Positions 55,836-64,000 of a DNA stretch of 64,000 bases are shown here, piece after piece. The notes under the pieces are model-generated. The model did not search any database, was not told the origin of the DNA, and saw only the letters and a program-made list of their open reading frames with translations. Origin of the DNA: Pseudoalteromonas sp. SMS1 (lineage in GTDB: Bacteria > Pseudomonadota > Gammaproteobacteria > Enterobacterales > Alteromonadaceae). Numbering within the stretch: position 1 is the first letter of the stretch; every line of letters begins with the position of its first letter. Made by a program: the position numbers and the translations under genes. The stretch is taken from contig NZ_JAKGBI010000002.1 in the NCBI RefSeq assembly GCF_021530565.1, positions 124,001-188,000 on the forward strand, read 5' to 3'.

Positions 55836-56239
55836 TTAAATTACCCAACTTTCCCACTCAGGGCGTCAAGTATGCCACAGACCTGCACGAACCCTAAAAG
55901 AAAACCGATATTCATGTCGATAACCTGACTCCAAAACATAAGGCTAGGCTTGGGTAGTCAGTTTTGCTACAATGCCGTTATTAATCGAGGGACTTTGGTT
56001 TCTTGATTCGTAGTCTGTTACTGCTGTTGCCGAGGGCCTAAGGTTAAGGAAATAGCCAAAACAGACAGATAGGAACATTTAATTTTCAGCCACTTTTTAG
56101 TTAGGCCAAAAATTACGTGTATTCCGCATGAAACATTTAGGTCGGACAGGTTATTTTTTATTGACATTGGATCATAAAACAGGCATAGTCCTCGGCCTTA
56201 AAACTAAGCTTATTTTTAAAAGATTGTTAGGAGCATACC
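55836..56239. other. murJ-rpsT intergenic region and rpsT leader
   Basis: 404 bases without a supportable ORF. It holds the rpsT promoters: an extended -10 element TGCTACAAT ending at 55973 with no good -35, and a better promoter at 56161-56189. The murJ promoter must also be here on the other strand but I could not place it. Confidence 0.5.
56161..56189 (+). promoter_or_regulatory. sigma-70 promoter of rpsT (P2)
   Basis: Perfect -35 TTGACA, 17-base spacer, -10 CATAGT, followed by a GC-rich CCTCGGCC discriminator typical of ribosomal-protein promoters under stringent control. Start near 56196, about 45 bases before the TTG start codon. Confidence 0.6.
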
Positions 56240-56500
56240 TTGGCTAACATCAAGTCTGCAAAAAAACGCGCTATCACTAGCGAAAAGCGTCGTCAGCACA
56301 ACGCAAGCCGTCGTTCAATGATGCGTACTTACTTCAAAAAAGTAATCGCTGCTATTGAAGCTGGTGATAAAGAAGCTGCACAGCAAGCATTCGCTGTTGC
56401 AACTCCAATCCTTGACCGCTACGCAACTAAAGGTCTAATCCACAAGAATAAAGCAGCTCGTCATAAGAGCCGCCTAGCTGCTAAAATCAAAGCGCTATAA
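56240..56500 (+). CDS. rpsT: 30S ribosomal protein S20
   Basis: 86 aa, [39 protein letters not shown]..., an S20 of standard length. The start codon is TTG with AGGAG upstream; E. coli rpsT also starts with UUG, linked to autogenous translational control by S20. Followed by a strong terminator. Confidence 0.97.
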   Translation: MANIKSAKKRAITSEKRRQHNASRRSMMRTYFKKVIAAIEAGDKEAAQQAFAVATPILDRYATKGLIHKNKAARHKSRLAAKIKAL

Positions 56501-56517
56501 TCTGTGGTAATGGATAT

Positions 56518-56545
56518 AAAAAAACCGACGTAAGTCGGTTTTTTT
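56518..56545. terminator. bidirectional terminator between rpsT and the CheY-like gene
   Basis: AAAAAAACCGAC / GTCGGTTTTTTT 12-bp stem with a GTAA tetraloop between convergent genes. Confidence 0.9.
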
Positions 56546-56566
56546 ATATTTGTAATTCAACAATGT

Positions 56567-56950
56567 TTACGCAATTTCCAATTTAGGATAAAACTTCTTC
56601 AACATTGCCGCTATTTTCTTCGGCGAAAATGGCTTGACGACAAACCCTTTTGCTCCCCTTTCTATCGCATCTTTCACATTATCCACTGTAGAGTGAGCGG
56701 ATACCATGACAACATTAATGTCTGGATTTATCTGTGCTAAATCAGCAATAAGTTCTTTACCGTCACCATCAGGTAATTCAATATCCAAAAATACAATATC
56801 AAAATGACGCTCTTCACACGCATTTATGCATTGTTTTGCCGTAGAGGCTTCTGTCACATTGTCGATTCCCAAATGCATCAGTGTTTGATGCAAAAAGCTT
56901 CTAACAGTTCCTACATCATCAACAATGAGAATAGAGATTTGTTGTTCCAT
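56567..56950 (-). CDS. single-domain response regulator (CheY-like)
   Basis: 127-aa receiver without an output domain: VDD at residues 10-12, phospho-acceptor D56 in VFLDIELP, T/S in VSAHS and K in VVKPFSP. Intact and probably phosphorylated by an unlinked kinase. Divergent from a small membrane-protein gene; it is not in a chemotaxis cluster. Target unknown. Confidence 0.85.
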   Translation of the reverse strand: MEQQISILIVDDVGTVRSFLHQTLMHLGIDNVTEASTAKQCINACEERHFDIVFLDIELPDGDGKELIADLAQINPDINVVMVSAHSTVDNVKDAIERGAKGFVVKPFSPKKIAAMLKKFYPKLEIA

Positions 56951-57042
56951 ATCCTTTCCCGTGGGCTAGTAATTAGAAATGCGCTATCATCTATAGCATA
57001 GAACTATTATAGAGTCCTGCAACCAAAAGGCTACACCTAAGC

Positions 57043-57501
57043 ATGGCAATTAATCCAAAAAAACAAACACTCCTAAATAAAAGCGAGTTTCAGAAGCAAC
57101 AAGCTAATAAAAAGAAAAAGCAACAGCTGTCTCAGCAACAAATGCGGCAACAAGCGCTGCAACAACAAGGTATACCAGCGGCGACCTCCGAAGCCCCCCC
57201 AAAAAAAGGAATTAAAGGGCTGATATTCTTAGGTGTTTTGGCTTTAACCCTAGTACTTTTTCCAAAGCCTCAATTGATTACTTATAAAAAGCTCGGGTTA
57301 GTGGCACAAAGCGTATATTGGCCAGGTCTACCTGGTGTCAAACCTGTTTTATTTGATTCAGCATTGCAGCCAATCCCAGCACTTGATAGAGATACCCTAT
57401 ATTTGTGTCAAGATATTTCAAACCCCGACACCTGTCAAAAGTATGCAATAATTAAGCAAGAGGGCTTCTTATCTGCACTCAAGAGCCTCGCAATGGATTA
57501 A
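57043..57501 (+). CDS. single-span membrane protein with Gln/Lys-rich N-terminus
   Basis: 152 aa, not recognised. The first 55 residues are basic and glutamine-rich (KQQANKKKKQQLSQQQMRQQALQQQ), likely a cytoplasmic, possibly coiled or nucleic-acid-binding arm; one membrane helix about 60-78 (GLIFLGVLALTLVLF); then a mostly polar periplasmic domain of about 70 residues with two cysteines (C128-region LCQDISNPDTCQKY) that could form a disulfide. Sixty-one bases before the next small membrane-protein gene. Confidence 0.7.
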   Translation: MAINPKKQTLLNKSEFQKQQANKKKKQQLSQQQMRQQALQQQGIPAATSEAPPKKGIKGLIFLGVLALTLVLFPKPQLITYKKLGLVAQSVYWPGLPGVKPVLFDSALQPIPALDRDTLYLCQDISNPDTCQKYAIIKQEGFLSALKSLAMD

Positions 57502-57603
57502 AAAAACTAATCCGAAAATGATAAAATTACTCGTTTGAGGTGAGTAAAAAAGCGGCGCATAATGGCGCCCCTTTATAATCATTTACGGAGTTATTTTAAG
57601 ATC

Positions 57604-57843
57604 ATGGCTAACGAGTTTGACTGGTTACTAAACACATTACTACTAGTACTGGGATTTGGAGCTCTTTTCATCAACCATCGTACACTGCTACGCATTGCAG
57701 CGGTTATGGCATGTAGCTTATTGTTCGTTTTATTTAGTCTCGATCTTATGGGTACCTCGGTAATATCAAATTTAGGTTTAATATTGATCAACTCGTTTTA
57801 TTTGTTTAAGGTTTTTACCACTGAGCAGTACGACGCGCATTAA
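57604..57843 (+). CDS. small membrane protein, unknown function
   Basis: 79 aa from ATG 57604 (an in-frame ATG at 57562 would add 14 residues). Three short hydrophobic segments (about residues 6-20, 26-44 and 48-66) suggest two or three membrane spans. Not recognised. It follows another unknown membrane protein and might share its transcript. Confidence 0.6.
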   Translation: MANEFDWLLNTLLLVLGFGALFINHRTLLRIAAVMACSLLFVLFSLDLMGTSVISNLGLILINSFYLFKVFTTEQYDAH

Positions 57844-58068
57844 ACCTACTTGTTATGGCTGAGCAAGCACTGCTGCCAGCCATTTATCATTAATAATATC
57901 TATTAAATAATCATACATAAATATTCATTTTCCCTCCGACTCCCCCGGTTAATTATTTTGCGCCGGCCTATTTGATGCGAAAAAGTCTCCTATCACTTTT
58001 AGATCTCTATTCAAGTGACCCCTTGATAAGCTAGAATCGTGAAAATAGTTCTGTAATGGAGAGTCATT

Positions 58069-58650
58069 ATGGCCATGACTGATGAGGAGCTCTTTTTAGC
58101 TTCTATGGGCGACGTTGTTCCGTTAGCACAAGATAATCGCGCGCAACTAAAACAACAAAAAAACCAACCGAGTGACGCGCAACTCGCTAGGCGTGTCTCT
58201 GCAACAAAAGAATTAGACTTTGACCCTAACTTTCTGTCTACAGAGTATGTCGACTTACTCGACCCGCATGATCAACTAGGATATAAAAAAGATGGCGTTC
58301 AAGAAGGTGTTTATAAAAACCTTCGCTTAGGTAAATACCAAATAGATGCGACTTTGGACTTACACGGAAAAACCTTTGTTGAGGCTCGACAAGCATTATT
58401 TGAGTTTGTGACTGACTGCCAAAAACGAAATATTCGTGTCTTATTGATACGCCATGGCATTGGCCTCAAAAGTAAGCCCTTTCCAGCGATTTTGAAAAGC
58501 TATTGTAATAAATGGTTGCAGGAAATACCTCAAGTGCTGGCATTTCATTCAGCATTGACATGCCACGGCGGAGGCGGCTCTACATACACACTGCTCAAAA
58601 AGAGTGATGAAAAGAAACAAGAAAACAGAGAAATACACGCTAAAAGATAA
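58069..58650 (+). CDS. smrA: Smr-domain endonuclease SmrA
   Basis: 193 aa with the SmrA pattern: MTDEELFLASMGDVVPL at the start, ATLDLHGKTFVEARQALFEFV (DLHG motif), VLLIRHGIGLKSKPFPAILKSYCNKWLQ, and the glycine-rich CHGGGGSTYTLLKK end. Start at ATG 58069 has GGAGAG at good spacing. A nuclease-fold paralogue of SmrB (2365-2892); physiological substrate of SmrA is not established. Confidence 0.9.
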   Translation: MAMTDEELFLASMGDVVPLAQDNRAQLKQQKNQPSDAQLARRVSATKELDFDPNFLSTEYVDLLDPHDQLGYKKDGVQEGVYKNLRLGKYQIDATLDLHGKTFVEARQALFEFVTDCQKRNIRVLLIRHGIGLKSKPFPAILKSYCNKWLQEIPQVLAFHSALTCHGGGGSTYTLLKKSDEKKQENREIHAKR

Positions 58651-58683
58651 TAGGTGTCTATATCCCCCTAGCCATTCGGGGCA

Positions 58684-58827
58684 TTACGCCCCGCTGGTTT
58701 TATACTGAGCAGTTTGACAGGTTATTAGCTCACTAGCCTGAGCTTGATTAAACCACGCTGACACGCCCAAAGCGACCACTGAAATAACGACAAAAGAAAG
58801 TTTTACACCACCCTGACCGTTTTTCAT
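58684..58827 (-). CDS. 47-aa secreted or membrane-anchored small protein
   Basis: ATG at 58827 to TAA at 58684-58686. It starts MKNGQGGVKLSFVVISVVAL and continues GVSAWFNQAQASELITCQ, i.e. a positively charged start, a hydrophobic core and an AQA-S cleavage-like site, leaving a mature peptide of about 16 residues with one cysteine. The stop overlaps a GGGGC-N5-GCCCC hairpin. Weak ribosome-binding site (GGGAAAG). Plausible but unproven gene; no family recognised. Confidence 0.4.
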   Translation of the reverse strand: MKNGQGGVKLSFVVISVVALGVSAWFNQAQASELITCQTAQYKTSGA

Positions 58828-59057
58828 TGTACTTTCCCATTTATTATTGTTTTTTTCCTAACATACTGAATCTTATAATGGGCCTCAAGATGTTTTTTTA
58901 TACAGTAACTTTGTAAATTATAATTACTCTTACTTACATTCACTTACAAATCATGAAGTTAATAAGCTTTAGCACCGGCTTTGCAGTTATATGATTACTT
59001 TGCATTTCTTTTAGGCAACTGGGTGATGACGAATGGTGCCATAGGCACCAGCTCCAA
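58828..59057. other. AT-rich intergenic stretch
   Basis: No supportable ORF. It ends in a TGGTGCC / GGCACCA hairpin (59034-59050) just past the dehydrogenase stop, a possible weak terminator for that gene. Confidence 0.4.
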
Positions 59058-59978
59058 TTAATACCCTCTGTCCTGCATTACGCGGTTTTGTAAAGCCTGA
59101 TTAGCAAAACATGCCCGTGCATTCGCTGCAATTTGCGCAACAACCGTATCCAAGTTAGTTACAGCAGCCACATGTGGTGTCACGGTAATCTTTGGGTGTT
59201 TCCAAAACGGATGTGCCTCAGGCAGTGGCTCCGTTGTAAACACATCTAAGACTGCGGCACCAAGTTCATTTTCGTCTAAGGCGTTTAGTAAGTCAGCTTC
59301 AACTAGATGTTGCCCACGTGCAACATTAATCAGCAGACATTCAGAAGATACCAGTGAGAATAACTGGGCGTTTAAAATACCTTGCGTTGCACTTGTCAGT
59401 GGCAATAAACACACAACATAGTCAAGGCCAGTAAGAAATTGTTCAAACTGTGCTTCACCTGCGTAACACTCTACATTAGACAAGTCTTTAAGTGTCCGAG
59501 ACCAGCCTCGTACAGAAAAACCATGGCGACTGAGTAAGCTTGCAGTCCTACACCCGAGCTCACCAAGTCCTAGTATCCCGACAGAGTCACCAGCCACAGA
59601 GCGGCGCGGTTTCCAATAGCGCTCTGTTTGATTTGAAGTATATTCTCTGTGCCTCAACTTATACGCAAGGACATGTGACAAAACATACTCAGCCATATCA
59701 ACGCTCAACTGCTGATCAACAATTCTCGTTACTTTTACTGAGCTTGGCAATATAGCAAGCGGGATACCATCCACCCCAGCACCATAAGATTGCACCACCT
59801 TCAAATTAGGCAGCTGCTGCCACAGTTCATCTGGCGCATTCCATGCCAGCACAAACTCTATATCTTCCATATTCTCACAGTTAGGCCACTGTTCAATTTT
59901 AGTTTCAGGTAACGCTTCCTGTAACTTCGCCATCAGTTTATCGTTGTTTCTACCTGTAATGCTTACCAACACCGACAT
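59058..59978 (-). CDS. D-isomer-specific 2-hydroxyacid dehydrogenase (GhrA-like)
   Basis: 306 aa from ATG 59978. NAD(P)-binding GILGLGELGCRTASLL (GxGxxG) near residue 140; catalytic residues of the family visible as Arg in INVARGQHLVEADLL, Glu in TTEPLPEAHPFW and His in TPHVAAVTN. The sequence WKPRRSVAGDSVGILG is typical of the glyoxylate/hydroxypyruvate reductase A branch. Single gene, divergent from the acyltransferase gene. Confidence 0.87.
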   Translation of the reverse strand: MSVLVSITGRNNDKLMAKLQEALPETKIEQWPNCENMEDIEFVLAWNAPDELWQQLPNLKVVQSYGAGVDGIPLAILPSSVKVTRIVDQQLSVDMAEYVLSHVLAYKLRHREYTSNQTERYWKPRRSVAGDSVGILGLGELGCRTASLLSRHGFSVRGWSRTLKDLSNVECYAGEAQFEQFLTGLDYVVCLLPLTSATQGILNAQLFSLVSSECLLINVARGQHLVEADLLNALDENELGAAVLDVFTTEPLPEAHPFWKHPKITVTPHVAAVTNLDTVVAQIAANARACFANQALQNRVMQDRGY

Positions 59979-60146
59979 TAAGATTAACCTCACCAATTTG
60001 TATTGTCGCAGCGATTATAACGCTCGCTCTGTTTTAGAAGATAGGGAGAATAGATAAATCGCATCACCATAAAACTGACATGAGTATGCAACATCAATGT
60101 CATAGTTGGTTCTTAATCTCTATAAAAACAGCCGTAGAGAAAAAAT

Positions 60147-61871
60147 ATGATCAGTGTCGATAAAGTGATCGAAGCCAATTTACCTCAGTTAGAAAACTCG
60201 CCCAAAGTAAAGGGACTTGTAAAAAAAGGGCTGGGTTACCTACTACATGAGCAGGAATTTGTCGCATTTGCAGATACTTATCCACATTTGGAAGGACTTG
60301 AATTTGTCGAGCAAGTATTAGAAGAATTGGATTTCGACGCTCGCTTTAAGCCAAAACAAATAGAACATATTCCCAGTGAAGGCAGTGTCGTCATCGTTGC
60401 CAACCACCCTATTGGTTCACTGGATGCGCTCGCACTGATCAAAGTGCTGGCTAAAGCAAGGCCCGATTTAAAAGTCGTAGCAAACCGTATGCTCATGTCC
60501 ATTACGCCGATGCACTCACTCTTGCTTCCTGTTGATAATCTCTCCAACGCCAGCAGAAAACAAGAATTGGCCAATATTCAAAAGCATTTGAAATCAGAAG
60601 GCGCTTTACTCATTTTCCCTGCAGGTGAAGTCTCTCGCCTCGGCCCGACTGGGATAAAAGATTGTAAATGGAACAGTGGCTTTTTACGTATGGCTAAAAA
60701 AGCAAACTGTCCTATATTGCCAATTTTTATCAAGGCAAAAAATAGCCCTTTGTTCTATGGCACTTCAATGATTTACAAGCCTCTTGCAAGCTTGTTACTC
60801 GTCAAGGAAATGTTTAAGCAACGACAGAAATCTCTAGAGTTTGAAATTGGTGCAAGTATCCCACCTACGTCATACCGTTTAGACAATCTTAAGGACAAAG
60901 AAGTCGTCGCTTTGATCCGAAAACAGCTGTATCGCTTAAATAGCAAAAAAGCACTCCCCCTTAAAACACAATCCCCCATTGCAACACCCGAATGCAAAAA
61001 AGAACTGAAAAAAGCCATTGAACAATGCGAGCGGCTAGGCGAAACATCGGATGGTATGCAAATTTACCTTTACCAATATCAAGGTAGCTCCGCCATATTT
61101 AGAGAGCTAGGTCGGTTACGTGAAATTGCTTTTCGTGCTGTGGGAGAAGGCAGTGGTAAACGGCGCGATACTGACAAATATGATATGTATTATCAGCAGC
61201 TGGTGCTATGGGATGCCAAACAACTCGAACTTGTGGGCGCTTATCGTCTGGCAAGTGCACAACAAGTCATTAAAGAGCATGGCATTAAGGGGCTTTATAC
61301 AAGTAGCTTGTTTGTATATAAAGAAGAAATGCAACCCTACTTTGAACATGGCCTTGAGCTAGGCAGAAGCTTTATCCAGCCAAAATATTGGGGGCGCAAG
61401 AGCTTAGATTATCTCTGGTACGGCATTGGTGCATTTATAAAACGATATCCAGAGCACCGCTATTTATTTGGCCCAGTGAGCCTATCGAATGCGCTCCCAG
61501 ATAAAGCCAAAGCCATGTTGGTGTATCATTATCAGCATTATTTTGCTGATTTGCCCGAGCTAGCGATACCAAACAATGAGGTTAAACTGACTCAGTCTCA
61601 ATTGCAGTCTTGCAAAACCCTTTTTAGTGGCACCGATGTAAAAGAAGACTTTGCAGAACTTAAGCATATATTGGCCAATATGGGCGCACAAGTGCCGACT
61701 TTATTTAAGCAATATACAGAGTTGTGCGAACAAAATGGTGCTAACTTTTTAAGTTTCAGTACCGACCCTGACTTTAATAATTGTATTGATGGTTTAGTGC
61801 TTGTTGATTTAACCAAGCTAAAAGCCAATAAGGCTAAGCGGTACTTAGGTGATAATATCTACCAAGATTAA
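60147..61871 (+). CDS. two-domain acyltransferase, OlsF-like ornithine lipid synthase
   Basis: 574 aa. The N-terminal half (about 60-260) is a PlsC/OlsA-like O-acyltransferase with NHPIGSLD (H87, D93; an HX5D variant of the usual HX4D) and FPAGEVSR (157-164). The C-terminal half (about 300-480) matches OlsB/GNAT-like N-acyltransferases: LGRLREIAFRAVGEGSGKRRDTDKYD, GLYTSSLFV, ELGRSFIQPKYWGR and DYLWYGIGAFIKRYP. This fusion is the layout of OlsF, which makes ornithine lipids from ornithine and acyl donors. Single gene. Function by analogy. Confidence 0.78.
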   Translation: MISVDKVIEANLPQLENSPKVKGLVKKGLGYLLHEQEFVAFADTYPHLEGLEFVEQVLEELDFDARFKPKQIEHIPSEGSVVIVANHPIGSLDALALIKVLAKARPDLKVVANRMLMSITPMHSLLLPVDNLSNASRKQELANIQKHLKSEGALLIFPAGEVSRLGPTGIKDCKWNSGFLRMAKKANCPILPIFIKAKNSPLFYGTSMIYKPLASLLLVKEMFKQRQKSLEFEIGASIPPTSYRLDNLKDKEVVALIRKQLYRLNSKKALPLKTQSPIATPECKKELKKAIEQCERLGETSDGMQIYLYQYQGSSAIFRELGRLREIAFRAVGEGSGKRRDTDKYDMYYQQLVLWDAKQLELVGAYRLASAQQVIKEHGIKGLYTSSLFVYKEEMQPYFEHGLELGRSFIQPKYWGRKSLDYLWYGIGAFIKRYPEHRYLFGPVSLSNALPDKAKAMLVYHYQHYFADLPELAIPNNEVKLTQSQLQSCKTLFSGTDVKEDFAELKHILANMGAQVPTLFKQYTELCEQNGANFLSFSTDPDFNNCIDGLVLVDLTKLKANKAKRYLGDNIYQD

Positions 61872-61900
61872 CGAATTCATTGCACGCCAAGGGTTGAACC

Positions 61901-61925
61901 TGTTGCTAGTACCATGCTAGCAACA
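61901..61925 (+). terminator. hairpin after the acyltransferase gene
   Basis: TGTTGCTAG / CTAGCAACA 9-bp perfect stem with a 7-base loop, 30 bases past the stop, followed by a pyrimidine-rich TTCTCTT. Confidence 0.5.
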
Positions 61926-62039
61926 TTCTCTTACCAAATAATGTTGCTCGAATTGGTATAAACCGCTTGCATGCCCATTGCAATTTTTTATACTGGCGCA
62001 CGGTCTTCATAACATAACAAGGCATACTAAGCGCCGCCA

Positions 62040-62525
62040 ATGATTAAATACCTTATTAATGTCATCATCTTTATTGTTGTTCTATCTGCCGCCTTTACTT
62101 ATCAAGAACTCGGCATGCTCGAAGATGACGGCGGACAATCGGCCCCTTATTTTTCATTACCAATCATGAGTGATGAATCTCAACGCTACAATATCAGTCA
62201 ACTACAAGGCGAGCGCTCTGTCGTCTACTTCTTTGCACCTTGGTGCAATATTTGCCGTTACAGCATGCCAAATATAGATAAACTGCACCGCCTAGGCAAA
62301 GTCAATGCGGTGGCGATTGCATTGGACTTTCAAAGTATTGAGGAAATAGAAGCATTTAGTAAAGACTTAGATCTGAGTATGCCAATTTTACTAGGCAATC
62401 AAAAAATAGCCCAAGACTATAAAGTCAAAGCTTACCCGACGTATTACGTCATGGATCCCGAATTAAAAATTATTGAGCGTTCAATCGGTTATTCTAGTGA
62501 GCTTGGTATCCGCTTACGCTTGTAA
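62040..62525 (+). CDS. membrane-anchored thioredoxin-like (TlpA family) protein
   Basis: 161 aa. An N-terminal uncleaved signal-anchor about residues 4-20, then a periplasmic thioredoxin fold with active site C69-N-I-C72 in FFAPWCNICRYSMP and cis-proline P133 in AYPTYYV. The CNIC dipeptide and AhpC/TlpA-like layout suggest a periplasmic thiol-disulfide reductase. About 110 bases before the TonB receptor gene; a shared transcript is unlikely because of a small hairpin at 62526-62551. Confidence 0.85.
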   Translation: MIKYLINVIIFIVVLSAAFTYQELGMLEDDGGQSAPYFSLPIMSDESQRYNISQLQGERSVVYFFAPWCNICRYSMPNIDKLHRLGKVNAVAIALDFQSIEEIEAFSKDLDLSMPILLGNQKIAQDYKVKAYPTYYVMDPELKIIERSIGYSSELGIRLRL

Positions 62526-62637
62526 AAAAGTGTATATTCATCACACACTTTATTACCTAAACCCCAAATAAATAAACGCTTTTATTGCATACACTGTCCA
62601 GCAAATTTAACTAATTTTATGCCAAAGGGACTCGACA

Positions 62638-64000
62638 ATGTTTGCACCCACCGCTTTAAAACGCTTTACGTTATCTCCGCTCATGTTGTGCATGGCTGTA
62701 TCAGCCAATGCACAATCGCAGCAAAAAGATATGGAACACATTGAAGTTATTTATAAGCGCAGCTCTATTACCTCAGAAATCACTGAAGACACCGAAAAAT
62801 TAATTGAAATGCCTGGTGCCATGGGGGATCCATTGCGCGCTGTCTTTGCACTCCCTGGGGTGGTCGCTGCTGGCGGTTCAATGAGTGAGCCCGCAGTGCG
62901 CGGTTCATCTCCAAGTGACAATATGTTTGAAGTGGATTTTATGCCCGCAGGCTATATCTTTCATGATTTTGGTAGCTCCATTTTCAATCGTCATATCATC
63001 CAAGATTTCCAACTTTATTCTGCCGGTTATGGCGCTGGGTATAGCAATGCAACCGGCGCCGTATTCGATGTCACGTTACGCAACCCCAAATACCAACCAA
63101 TCACAACAACCCTTGACTTTACGATGTTCAATGCTGGTTTTTTCGTTGAGGGTCAAGCGACAGAAAATACCGCATTTTATGTCTCAGGTCGAAAAAGTAC
63201 CCTCCCCCTATTTTTTAGTGAAGGGGAAGAGTTGGAGGATGATGACGGTGAGCCAAACGGTATCATCGTCAATGATGCTCCAGATGATCATGACTACCAA
63301 GGCAAGTTTCTTTGGGATATTAATAGCAACAATACACTGACCTTTAACTTTACTGGTGCTGAAGACTCAGCGGCAGCTGGGTTCAATGAGCGCTCTGAGT
63401 TAGCTCAAAAGACACCAGAGTTCCAAGGAGATGCTAGATTTATTCGAGAATTTAACAGCCAAAATATCCTCTGGGATCATTACAATAAAAAGTTTCATTT
63501 ACGCGTTGGGGTTGGCGCACTCGATCATTCAGGTCGACTAGAGTACGGAAAGCTAGCGACCAAAACATCAGGCTTTTTTGAGCAAGAAAGTGAAAAACAA
63601 TTTACTTATAAAGCACGACTTAACTACTCACTCAATAGTGAACATAGATTCATCTTTGACGCAGCTTACTTTGATAATGAGACATCATATGAATACGATA
63701 CGTTTCAATATCTTTGTACCGAGTTAGACCCTGATTGTGATCTTAAAAAAGGGGAACGTATTTCAGGAAAGCGCAGTATTGATGTGGACTCTGGGTTTGT
63801 CGGAGTGACTCATGTTTGGCAACCTAATGCGCTTTGGCAAACTGAAGTGGGCGTGCAGAGTCAACACAATCGTTATACAAACGAGACCTTTACTTCGCCT
63901 AGAGCAGCTGTGAATTACTATGTGACACCCGATAGTGTCATCTCTGCAAAAATTGGTCGCTATAATCGCATGCAAGATGTGGAGCATATCCTACCTGAAA
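62638..64000 (+). CDS. TonB-dependent receptor, 3' end beyond the window
   Basis: Open from ATG 62638 to the window end (454 codons, no stop). Signal peptide about 1-26 (AVSANA-QS), a short EVIYKRSSI stretch, then a plug-like domain about 45-150: MPGAMGDPLRAVFALPGVVAAGGSMSEPAVRGSSPSDNMFEVDFMPAGYIFHD and YSAGYGAGYSNATGAVFDV. The remainder looks like beta-barrel strands (KFHLRVGVGALDHSGRLEYG). Substrate unknown; no Fur box or regulatory pair seen upstream. Ribosome-binding site AAGGGA. Confidence 0.82.
   Translation, partial: MFAPTALKRFTLSPLMLCMAVSANAQSQQKDMEHIEVIYKRSSITSEITEDTEKLIEMPGAMGDPLRAVFALPGVVAAGGSMSEPAVRGSSPSDNMFEVDFMPAGYIFHDFGSSIFNRHIIQDFQLYSAGYGAGYSNATGAVFDVTLRNPKYQPITTTLDFTMFNAGFFVEGQATENTAFYVSGRKSTLPLFFSEGEELEDDDGEPNGIIVNDAPDDHDYQGKFLWDINSNNTLTFNFTGAEDSAAAGFNERSELAQKTPEFQGDARFIREFNSQNILWDHYNKKFHLRVGVGALDHSGRLEYGKLATKTSGFFEQESEKQFTYKARLNYSLNSEHRFIFDAAYFDNETSYEYDTFQYLCTELDPDCDLKKGERISGKRSIDVDSGFVGVTHVWQPNALWQTEVGVQSQHNRYTNETFTSPRAAVNYYVTPDSVISAKIGRYNRMQDVEHILPE

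Noticed and set aside
55405..55839. 144-aa ORF on + inside murJ
   Set aside because: Antisense shadow of the murJ N-terminal coding region.
62885..63340. 151-aa ORF on + in the TonB receptor region
   Set aside because: It is a +1 frame within the receptor ORF that starts at 62638 and runs open to the window end.

Overview
The window looks like chromosome of a marine gammaproteobacterium of the Alteromonadales, most likely Pseudoalteromonas or a close relative. This rests on protein similarity to Escherichia, Vibrio, Shewanella and Pseudomonas housekeeping genes, moderate-to-low GC, and gene orders such as ribF-ileS-lspA-fkpB-ispH-minor pilins and rpsP-rimM-trmD-rplS. I could run no searches; all names rest on motifs and remembered family sequences. 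I saw no rRNA or tRNA gene, CRISPR array, insertion sequence or prophage.

Layout. 1-2.9 kb: aroC and prmB, then divergent smrB. 3-4.4 kb: a double-receiver response regulator, then a two-gene small-protein operon behind a sigma-54-like promoter with a perfect 13-bp inverted repeat about 100 bp upstream. 4.5-8.1 kb: a 2-Cys peroxiredoxin with an OxyR-like site, fadR, dsbB, a small membrane protein, a ComEA-like protein, and SOS gene yebG with a perfect LexA box. 8.2-15.8 kb: an aromatic/aspartate aminotransferase, a GAF protein, a partner-switching pair (receiver-PP2C-HATPase plus STAS), yciH, and a large GGDEF-EAL protein. 15.9-18.5 kb: pheA behind a textbook Phe attenuator with a 16-residue leader peptide, convergent with tyrA, which carries a TyrR-like box.

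18.7-28.2 kb: the rpsP-rimM-trmD-rplS operon, then a complete heme-uptake locus (TonB receptor, periplasmic binder, permease, ATPase, HugZ-type protein) lying between rpsP and ffh, then ffh. 28.3-39.7 kb: ypjD, a CorB-type CBS protein, an SLT lipoprotein, gshA, a quinone-reductase-like enzyme, clpB with a sigma-32 promoter, pgeF, rluD, bamD, glnB.

39.8-56.5 kb: type IV minor pilins (two FimT/GspH-type genes on + and a pilV-pilW-pilX-pilY1-pilE operon on -), a LytTR response regulator/histidine kinase pair resembling AlgR/FimS, then ispH-fkpB-lspA-ileS-ribF, murJ and rpsT. 56.5-64 kb: a CheY-like protein, small membrane proteins, smrA, a 2-hydroxyacid dehydrogenase, an OlsF-like double acyltransferase, a thioredoxin-like protein and a TonB-dependent receptor cut by the window edge.

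The most interesting signals are regulatory: the sigma-54/inverted-repeat small-protein operon, the pheA attenuator, the OxyR, LexA, Fur, TyrR, FadR and sigma-32 sites next to fitting genes, the two-component pair inside the pilin locus, and the heme locus between ffh and rpsP.
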